Below are positions 55,356-64,000 of a stretch of 64,000 nucleotides of DNA, in pieces. Position numbers and translations under genes: made by a program. The number at the start of each line of letters is the position of its first letter. Within the stretch, counting starts at the first letter, position 1. The notes under the pieces were generated by a model. It worked only from the letters and a program-made list of their open reading frames with translations, searched no databases and had not been told where the DNA came from. This DNA comes from Silurus meridionalis. Its lineage: Eukaryota > Chordata > Actinopteri > Siluriformes > Siluridae. The stretch is from positions 6,493,792-6,557,791 of the forward strand of contig NC_060909.1 in assembly GCF_014805685.1 (NCBI RefSeq), written 5' to 3'.

Positions 55356-57046
55356 TAAAGCTAAATCCCTTAATATTTTTCCCTTTGACACATGACTGAT
55401 GCTGGTTCAGGGAAGCTAACATTTAGTGGACAAGTCGAGTGTCCGAGTGTTTTTCCCACTACAAAGAAAGCCCTAGAAATGGCTTTGTAACATTTTCAAT
55501 TTCAACATTTTCCTCAAATATTAACATCTAAAAACCTCCATTGTTAATTTTCAATGGCGTTAACAGTGGCATGTTTCTTCCGCTGTTGTCATGGTGAAAA
55601 GATGGCCCTGAAGCTCTGGCATCACCAGTTCTTCAGGTCCAGAGCTGAACATTTTTGATGCTGGAACTAAAATGATTTTGTTGGCAGAGAACCGACGGAT
55701 TTGTCATGAAAATTAGCTGAAAGTAGCTAAAAAACCCCACAATCTTGCAAAACAACAACAAAAAAACGTGACTAACAGAATCGTTTAAATTAGTGATGCA
55801 CACTGGAATGGTGCTAAGTATCTCCTGAAGCAGTAGAAGGAGGGAGAAAATTGCTTTCAAGCTAATGCCCCTTTTCCAATTCATCAGTAGTCAGGGGGAT
55901 TAGGGCTGTTATTAGCAAAAAGCTTTGAATATTATGGTCTGGGATTTCTCATCAACTGGAGGCAAGCAAGAAACAAACTGGCCAGTGGAGCCATTACTGT
56001 CTATGGGTTAAATTTTTTAACTGTTGACTTAAATGTTTGGTTCTAACCCAAGATCCCGATTCCTGCATCGGGTCGCTTCTGATGCGTTTATAGCCACAGG
56101 AAATACATGCGCAGCTGGAGAGTAAGGCTGGGGCATGGAGAAGCGAGTCCTGTGGATAAAATGTTAGTGCAGCTCGGTCTGATTAAAGCATAATCCTTAC
56201 ACTCCCTGCAGCTCCATGTACACACACACACACACACAAACACACACAATGAGGCTCTCCTGACAAAGTGCCAAGCTGCACTAATGAACACTGCTTTTAG
56301 CTCTTCTCCACTATTGGTTTTCCTCTCTCTCGCTCTTTCTCTCCCCCTCTCTCTCTCACACTCCCATCCTCGTTTTTTTTCTTTTTTTCTTTGGGGAAAT
56401 CTACCAAAGTCTATAAAGATTAAGAGATATGGAGGCTTGAGACTGAAAGCGGATTCCATCCATCTTTATTTGTAGGCCTCTTCAGAAAACCCAAACTGCA
56501 CAGCTGGAGAAATGTAACAGTGCAGTGTGTTTGTGTGCGTGTGTGTGTGGTTCTAGTGTCTTACCCCTGCTCTAGTCACAAGAGAACAAGTGTGTGAGCC
56601 CTCATCTCTCGTGCCCAGTGCTTCGGGCTTCACTGTTAGTCCATCTGGACGAGTGCTCGAGCGTGCGTCCTCCTTTCAACCTGCAATGAAAACAAACTGT
56701 GGTTATTTTGCCAAAAAATATCTTTTTTTTTTTTTTTTACCCCAGGACTTTTATTGCAGTACTACACAACGTCAAAGTGCAACTTCTCCAAAATTGCAAG
56801 CAACATTCAGACCTGGAGTTAGAATTTGACTTTCAAATCATTTGGGTTTCTTTCCTTGGTTTCGAGAAAACATTCATATTACACTTCATTTGTTCCATTA
56901 CAAATCTGGATCTGATTCACAGATGGTTCCTGTAAGTGTTTTGATCACATGCATTGCCGCAGTGATCTCAATTGCCTCAATTTCTATGACTGATGTCCTA
57001 TAAAAGGTGTCACTAAGTACTGGCTAAAGATGGTTGAAGAAGTAAC

Positions 57047-57260
57047 TAGAGGTCGACCGATTAATTGGCAAAACCGATTATTCGACACTGATATTTGGTC
57101 GTTGGAACCATCAGCAAAAATCCATACTGATGGCTTGTGGCCTTTGCTGGAGCGACTGAGAAGGTCAGCTGTAATTACAAGAGTGGCCACTAGAGGCAAA
57201 TCACTGAAAGTCCACTGTTTTTACACGTGAAACTGCGCGCTGCAAGGAGAGCGCACGATG
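57047..57260. repeat. Dispersed repeat with AGAGGTCGACCGATT end
   Basis: Related to 39310-39560 and to the MITE at 40000-40432. Only the left end is recognisable; the right end is not found. Confidence 0.6.
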
Positions 57261-57539
57261 CCTAGAGAGTGCTATATTATAACTCAATTATACAATTATA
57301 TTTATTATTTCATATATATTTTTTTATTTACCACATTTTCATGATTCAGTGCTGTTTTTGTGTTTGTTGTTTTAAATCCATTTTCTATTTTAAAAACTAT
57401 GGGTTGATTAATCACAAGTACAATCCAACCTAGCTATGGGTAAAAATCCACTATCAGGCAACATTTATAAGTAACTACACAAATTGTGAAAGTGTACTTT
57501 ATCTTCATTGAAAAAAAGAAACACAACTTTGTGATTTTT

Positions 57540-57790
57540 ACATGCGGGCGTATTGACTGAGGCCTAAACGGCTCGTAATATATGGCGTAGAAACAAATAC
57601 ATATGTGTAATTGTGTCCGTGATGAATTTACAGGCTCGCCTGACAGCCAGATCATTAATGTCCTGATGATCCATCAATCACAATCTGCTGGGCCTGGCTG
57701 AAGCTCTTCCGCCAGCAATTCATCTCCACCGTATAACCTTCAACCAGCAACCCGAGGAGAGAGCTGTTTATGAAAACGCTGCTCTAAATC
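57540..57790. other. Non-repetitive block, candidate conserved non-coding element
   Basis: Contains CATTAATG, GATCCATCAATCACAA and similar homeodomain-type motifs in even-composition DNA between repeats. Inference only. Confidence 0.25.
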
Positions 57791-57973
57791 ACAAAGCAGA
57801 AAGTGTGTCTTTCTTTTTTTTTTTTTTATGAAATAAATTGCGTTTATTGACTTTTTGACAAAGCACTTGGGGTAAATCAGGTATTAGAAAATGTATAACC
57901 CTGTGTCAGATACAAGGCATGGCAATTAGAACAGTGTTATATGAAATGAAATATGTGGGACAAGTTTATGATC

Positions 57974-58004
<31 letters not shown>

Positions 58005-58259
58005 TTCAGTATAACTAATAACAGCACAAAACAGCAACATTTCAGATGATTCAAAAGCCTTGTGGATAGTTTTTTGTCCAATTAACCTAATTAACCTTAA
58101 GAGATGACAAACAGCATCGTATCTTAACAGCAGCATTAAACTGATCTTTTTTGCTGGATTACAGAAGATATAAATCATAAATGAACATAAATGTCAGCAG
58201 TATAGAATGCACTTTCAAAAAGCCTGGGAAAAATAAAATAAATAAATAACACCTCAGAG

Positions 58260-58650
58260 AGCTGCTTCCTTGAACTGCAGTGATGATGGTTTAAATTGCC
58301 TTCCTGTTTTATCACCCAAATTACAGCTGGCCGCTGACGCAAGTGCGCTTATTTAGGCATTCCTGCAGGCAGCACTTAACTGACACTCTGGGAGGGAAGT
58401 AGGGGAGGAGGGAAGTGCACTTGACGAGCGTGACATTAAACAGACTTTTCAATCGGCCCGATTGCCTTCGTAAGGTCACAATAGCTTAAGCTTGTTTCAC
58501 CTTTGGGGAGCAACACGGCAAATACCGGAGCTGTGCTTCAGAGTGTTTAGAAAGCGCGACGTGAAGTTAAGCCACTGGAAGAGGTCGAGCGGCGTGTACT
58601 GAGCAGATGCATCGACGATTAGATACACGGCTATACAATTTGCCGTGAAA
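58260..58650. other. Non-repetitive block, candidate conserved non-coding element
   Basis: Balanced-composition DNA with GACGCAAGTGCGCTTATTTA G, TTCAATCGGCCCGATTGCC (a near-palindrome) and no repeat resemblance. Inference only. Confidence 0.25.
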
Positions 58651-58846
58651 GTTGATCCACAGGAATCCTCTATTCCAAAAAAAAAAAATCAGCAGGGGGT
58701 GGAAGCTACACTGGAAGGCCTAAAGTATGTGAACACCTGTTGATCATATCCATATATGTCTGCTGAACATCCCATTCCAGATTTAACTTTCTTTACTAAT
58801 AATAACCTCCATTTGTCTCTTCTGGGAAGCCTTTCCACTTTAGCCA

Positions 58847-59345
58847 TGGCCAAATGTTTTGAGAATGACACAAATATTAATTTTCACAAAATCTGCTGTG
58901 TAAGTTTTAATGATGGCATTTTGCATATAATCCAGAATGTTATGAAGAGTGATCAAATGAACTGCAATTAATTACAAAGTCCCTCTTTAGCATGAAAATA
59001 AATTTAATCTAATAAAAAAATAAAATAAACATTCACAGGCAAGGATATTGCTGATGGTAAGATTGCACCTCAATCAACCGTTTATCGGATCATCAAGAAA
59101 CTTAAACTTGCTGAACTTGCACCTGGTGAGGGAGGTGGGAGCTCAGTGGATAAGGTATTGCACTTTATATCAGAAGGTCACAAGTTCAAATCCCACCACC
59201 ACCAAGCTGAGACTGCTGGGCCCTTGATCAAGGCCCTTAACCTTCCCTTGCTCAGTTGTGAGCCGCTTTGGAGAACGACGTCTACAAAATGCCGTAAATG
59301 TAAATCAAGAGAGAGTCGATCGTTATGAAAAAGGCTACAGGATGC
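58847..59345 (+). mobile_element. Tc1-family fragment split by a SINE
   Basis: 'tggccaaatgttttgagaat' and 'gcaaggatattgctgatggt', then 'cgtttatcggatcatcaaga', match a well-known teleost Tc1 element. After the SINE the text resumes 'aaggctacaggatgcccaag'. A large part of the middle is missing. Confidence 0.65.
59136..59307 (+). mobile_element. tRNA-derived SINE (copy 4)
   Basis: A-box-like GAGCTCAGTGGATAAGG, B-box-like GGTCACAAGTTCAAATCCC, then GGGCCCTTGATCAAGGCCCT and the tail CAAAATGCCGTAAATGTAAA T. It sits inside the Tc1-family fragment. Confidence 0.8.
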
Positions 59346-61489
59346 CCAAGAATGTCCACTAAGTGCCAAAAGTCTACACTTTGAGAAGTGGCTGTGGGTA
59401 TTTGGGTTCAACTGCTAGAGCATTAGTGAGATCAGACACTGATGTTAAATGAGGAGGGTTTGGGGTTTAGTTATGTTTTTCCTTTAATCCCAAAAGTGTT
59501 AAGTGTGGTTGAGATCAGAGATCTGTGCAGGACACTCAAGTTCTTCCACTCCAGCCTTGGCAAAGAATCATTTCATGGAGCTCGATTTGTGTTACTATGC
59601 TGAAAAAAGGCTTGGGTAAAGGTATTTTACTTTGTGGGATCTGTTTGAAGAAGAATCCCATGTATGGACAAAAGCATTGAGACACCTGCCTTTTTTCAGC
59701 CATATTTGGTTCCTTTCTAAAACCGCAGGTGTAAACAACTCTAATATATATCTTTTTAGGACCTTTTTAGGACCATTAAGAATGAAATTCAAGACTTATA
59801 TCCTGACCCAAAAAATAAAAAAGAGCCCTATATTATTATTTTTTTAAAGCCAATTTTCGCTAAACTTGCACTTCGCCATAACGGAAAAATAAAATCCGTT
59901 TTACATCTGTGGTACCATCCAAGAGAGATTTGCACCAATAACAGAAAGCTGATTGGTTAATCAAGATTTTGGTCTCATTTTTAGTCTTAATACAACAAAT
60001 TAAATTTCGATAGTGATAGAGTGATAGAAAAATACAACAGCACAGAACCAAACAAACAAAAACACACATTGTTACAAGGACATCAGAAGTTTTATACCTT
60101 CTAATACGATTTAAGACCTTGAACAGTGGATTTAAGACATTTAAATATCTACAAATGTAGATTTGAGACTTTTTAAAGACCTCATGTTAACCCTGTGAAA
60201 CTTTTACCACAAAGTTGGAGGCAATTATATAGGATGCGGTAGCTTTAAATTTTCCCGTGACTTGATTTAGGAGCCCCAAACCTATTCCAGCATTACAAAT
60301 GTTCCTGTGCACAAAGTTAGCTCTATGAAGATATGCTTCACATTGTTTGGAGTGAAAGATCTTCACTGGTCTGCTATAAAGCTACTGAACACCTTTAGGA
60401 TTAATTAAAATTCTGACTGAACACCAGGCCTCCTCACCCTATATTGCTATTGCCCTAGTTCCTGAATCATCACAAATCCCCACATCATCTTCCCAGAGAT
60501 TATTTGAGGTTATTCGAAATTACCACTAGGACTAGATGAGGAATGTTTAACAAGCACATACAAATATTATGGTGATCTGCCCACAAATATTTGTCCATAT
60601 AGCGTAGGTGTAATGGTTAGATGTTCACATACCTTTGGCCTTAGATCTTACTGAGTCTACTTAAGAAGAAATCTCTCGTTCCAGTCTACATGACAGTAGA
60701 ATGTTTTCCTTACAGGTCAAACAGCTCAGGTATTCTTCATCCCAAATCGCAGTATCCTTCGTCGATTAAATTTTATTTTATTTTTTTACCAAAAGAAAAC
60801 AATAATAAAAATTCATAGAGATTTGCAAACCCGCATGCACAAAAGTGACGTATGGAATCGCAATCTCAATCCATTTCCATTCTATTTTATAAGGAAGCAA
60901 ACAGATTCCAGAAAAAAGAAGACGCTCCAGCCTCCCACCACCACTCTGTTCAAAGTGATCAATATCACAAAAATATCCTGCTTGCAAGCCAGAGCACTGC
61001 TTCACTTTGTTTGTGTATGCATGTGATCGCAGAAATAAAAGCACACACAAACACAAAAAGCCAGCATGGCTTAGATAGTGTTAGAAAGACTTGACCAGAA
61101 ATACCAGCATAGCAAAAGAATGTTACAACAGAGGCAAGTCAGAACGAAGGCAGAAAAAAAAAAAAAAAAAGTGTGAGGGCTTATTGGTGTTGCTCGCGTG
61201 GCAATTCTCTGAGGATAACTGGCCCTGGTATGTACATCTGGAGGAACTGAGGGAGTTGAAAATGGTGCTGCAAGGCAGATCTTGCGCACTAACAGGACCG
61301 AGCATGTTGTAATGATCAAAGCCAGGACAGAGGGAGATAATGACCTCAAACAATAATGAGCACAGCAGCCATTTAGGATAAATATGAATAAAATGTAAAC
61401 AAATACAAGCCAAGATGTTGAGCTAAATGACAATAATGAACAAAAAGTATAATGGCACCGGGTAAGGCTACTGTTTTGTGGTGATGCAA

Positions 61490-61491
<2 letters not shown>

Positions 61492-61543
<52 letters not shown>
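61492..61543. repeat. (GT)n microsatellite
   Basis: About 26 GT units. Confidence 0.95.
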
Positions 61544-61546
<3 letters not shown>

Positions 61547-62577
61547 CGCAATGTGCAGCATCTGTTTTACAGCTGCAATCATGTTCCTTACACCATCCAT
61601 TTTATCTACTGATACTTTGCTTCCAGTACTTTGCTGAATCTCAAAAATGCTTCAGCGTGATGACTTGACTGTGTCAAACCGTACGATTTGTTATGCTTTA
61701 AAAAAAAGACACAATGTCACGATTCTCAAGATTATATCTACATTTGATGTGCAACAGTCACAAACAAGTTGGTTCCCGTCATCGCTTACATTCGGCGGTT
61801 AGAAATAACGGCAAACAACAACCGAACACAGCTTGTCATGTTGCTAAAGCTACAATCACATTAATCCAGATCGATCTGAAATCTGGGTTTTCGTTTAAAA
61901 GAAATGTTTTCCGTCTACTCTTAGTTTTCAAACTGTTTCCATGTATTGCTCGTCCACACTGAAATGTCTGAAAATCTCTATACTGTGAATGCAAAAACAC
62001 ATAAGCAGCTTTGGCCTGCGTAGGTTCTGGCAGGAGTGTAACTTCGATCTCTCTGAATTGATGCAGTTGTGAGCGAACGCTCAGTTCCTTATAATAAAAA
62101 AGCGATCAGTGACTGCAGTACAAAATCGTCCACAACCTCTTTGTTTTGTCATGACTGCTTCACATGACTAAAAATAGCCACAGACGATTGCGTCAATTTC
62201 TCAGTCCACAGTATGGCATAAAAACGGCATTATCAAACTTTTCCACTTGGGCACAAAGCCCTTTCAGAAAAGAGCTGTTGTGCTTTCAACCTGATTCCTG
62301 ACCTGAAAGCGAGTGTCCTTACAGGGGAAAAGAAAATCATTGATAAATGACTGCATTTTACTTTTCTGAGGAACAAACCTGAATCGTTTGAAATAGGGTT
62401 ACTGTACAATACTGTATCTGCTGTACGTCTTTCTGAGTTACTATAGAAGTGTTAACTTTTCTATTAACATCAGCTCTGAATGATAAACACCTTCTGATCA
62501 ATCATATTTCAAATCAGACTCTAAACTACAGGTGAACTACACTTTTGATGAACAGTGTGTATGCATGTGTATGTGTA

Positions 62578-63085
62578 CACTGATCAGGCATTACATTATA
62601 ACATTATGACCAGTGAAGTGAATAACACTGATTATCTCTTCATCATTGCACCTGATAGTGGGTGGATATATTAAGCAGCAAGTGAACATTTTGTTGCAAA
62701 GTTGATGTGTTAAAAGCAGGGAAAATGGGCAAGCGTAAGAACTTGAGCGAGGGCCAAATTGTAATGTCCAGACGACTGGGTCGGAGCATCTCCAAAACCG
62801 CAGCTGTTGTGGAATTTTCCTGGTCTGCAGTGGTCAGTATCAAAAGTGGTCCAAGGAAGGAACAGTGGTGAACCGGTGACAGGGTCATGAGCGGCAGAGG
62901 CTCATTGATGCACGTGAGGAGCGAAAGTTCCCCAGTGTGGTCCGATCCAACAGACAAACTCCTGTAGCTCAAATTGCTAAAGATGTTAATGCTGTTAATG
63001 CTCAACAGGTCAGAACTGTTCGGCAGCAAAATGGGGACCAACGCAATATTAGGCAGGTGGTCAAAAATGTTCTGCTTAATCGGTG
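62578..63085 (+). mobile_element. Tc1/mariner deletion derivative (family C, copy 2)
   Basis: Starts CACTGATCAGGCATTA after TA; the right end is a degraded complement (AATGTTCTGCTTAATCGGTG). Encodes broken N-terminal text starting ATGGGCAAGCGTAAGAACTT G with [24 protein letters not shown] helix-turn-helix remains. Frameshifted and lacking the catalytic region. Same family as 43151-43673. Confidence 0.85.
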
Positions 63086-63761
63086 CATGTGTATTCAGCA
63101 GTGGCAGTCTATGTTACTGAATGTTATTGAAATGTTCTGCACTGAATATATTTGGCTTGGAGTGAAGTGATAAAGCCCCAGGAGAAGGGCTGCATGCCTT
63201 ACAGGTACACATGTATAAAACAATATTTATATGGCGCTGCATTACATCATCCGACACTGCCTCGTATCACAGCCCTCTATTGGGATTGGCCTGTCAAAGA
63301 CAACCAGACGGAGAGATGAAGAGCAAAGAAACCAGCTAACTCACTTCAAAAACAGAGCAAAAAAAAAGAGGGAAAAACAGACACGATTAAAAAGTGTTCA
63401 CGGGCGGTGTGTCGATTGAGCTTCTCCGAGCAGGGACGTCCCTCAAGCAGGATAAACATCTCATTCTAACTCCCTGTTGTGCCATCTGGAGCAGGTTCAA
63501 TACACACATCCATACATACCTCCATCCATATGTCTTCCCACACTGCGTTCTGGATTAGAGCAGTGTTTTAAAAAAAAATATGTAAAAAATAAAGGATTCA
63601 AATCATGACGCTGTTTAATTTGTTTCGATTCTTGGAAGGGGATAAAAATAAATAAATAAATTCAAAGTTACTTCAGAATCTCTATGAAGGATCAACACTT
63701 TTCGCTTGTTCTTTAGGGATCAATTTATAGGGGTACATTAATAAACATACTAATATTCACA

Positions 63762-63825
63762 ACAATTAATTTTGATTAAGCTGCTTTGTGACAATGTCTA
63801 TGAAAAGCAGCACGCAAATAAAATG
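63762..63825 (+). repeat. Teleost LINE/SINE tail fragment
   Basis: 'agctgctttgtgacaatgtc' followed by 'tatgaaaagcagcacgcaaa' and 'taaaatg', the tail type of 24180 and 29720. Confidence 0.55.
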
Positions 63826-63861
63826 TTACTGCAGTGAATCAATGACTATAGAAGTTATCTT

Positions 63862-63866
63862 ACCTG
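63862..63866 (-). other. Back-to-back acceptor/donor (possible recursive splice site)
   Basis: On the minus strand a pyrimidine-rich run (TTTCTTTTGTCCTCTACTTA) leads to CAG, immediately followed by GTAAGATAAC. The junction is between 63864 and 63863. Orientation agrees with glce. Confidence 0.3.
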
Positions 63867-64000
63867 TAAGTAGAGGACAAAAGAAACAGGGAAGATATAA
63901 TATCGGAAAGCTGTGAAAAAAATATTAAAAACGCAACACATTTATCTTAAACGCTGATTCGACATAAAAAAAAAACACCACAAAAACCCGGTTTTGGCAT

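Larger units (their letters stand above)
58711..60648. mobile_element. Nested Tc1/mariner graveyard
   Basis: Outer ends AAGGCCTAAAGTATGTGAAC (left, 58715) and, reversed at the right, AAGGCCAAAGGTATGTGAAC (about 60645) form an inverted pair. Inside are a second Tc1 family (58847-59115 and 59311-59345), a SINE (59136-59307), a third end (about 59660, ATGTATGGACAAAAGCATTG) and a plus-strand transposase-like 3' region (60180-60640). All are decayed. Confidence 0.55.
47415..64000 (-). other. Upstream of glce coding exon: probable 5' UTR introns and promoter side
   Basis: The acceptor at 47415 shows that a non-coding upstream glce exon exists, but I cannot place it with confidence. Candidate donors on the minus strand are at 48169/48168 and 51774/51773. 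No protein-coding gene is recognisable here. 47415-52900 is largely free of recognisable transposons; repeats become dense from about 53 kb. Confidence 0.5.

Overview
This window is vertebrate nuclear DNA, almost certainly from a teleost fish. It is AT-rich and full of microsatellites. It carries teleost-type Tc1/mariner, hAT-like, SINE and LINE remnants. Its two recognisable genes are split by introns with GT-AG borders. The repeat families suggest an otophysan (perhaps a catfish), but that is a guess.

Two genes were reconstructed exon by exon, both on the minus strand. paqr5 (membrane progestin receptor gamma; seven coding exons, 21453 down to 7542) gives an intact 339-residue reading frame. 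glce (heparan sulfate D-glucuronyl C5-epimerase; three coding exons, 47401 down to 36316) gives an intact 586-residue reading frame with the known catalytic tyrosines. The order glce then paqr5 on one strand matches the human 15q23 arrangement (GLCE, PAQR5, KIF23), so this is a conserved syntenic block. The two proteins act separately: one in Golgi glycosaminoglycan modification, the other in membrane steroid signalling.

Layout. 1-7541: flank downstream of paqr5, with hAT-like elements, tri-nucleotide repeats inside an inverted repeat, and one unidentified candidate first exon with a YY1/TISU-like start (4717-4882). 7542-21453: paqr5 with repeat-bearing introns and one candidate unannotated in-phase exon (19859-20020). 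21454-about 31690: intergenic, SINE- and LINE-rich, then a purine-rich tract and a 27-bp minisatellite. About 31690-36315: possible long glce 3' UTR. 36316-47401: glce coding part, with a tRNA-Glu-type SINE and Tc1-type remnants in its introns. 47415-64000: upstream of the glce coding exon; probably 5' UTR introns and promoter, with splice-like sites, non-repetitive stretches that may be conserved elements, and a dense Tc1/SINE graveyard at 58.7-60.65 kb.

I see no CRISPR array, operon, prokaryotic defence locus, rRNA gene or functional tRNA gene. I did not find a clearly new biological system. The most worthwhile leads are the candidate in-phase membrane-segment exon in paqr5 intron 1, the back-to-back splice site at 63862-63865, the unidentified first exon near 4.7 kb, and two SINE copies with perfect target-site duplications. 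All coordinates come from reading by eye; nothing was searched against a database.
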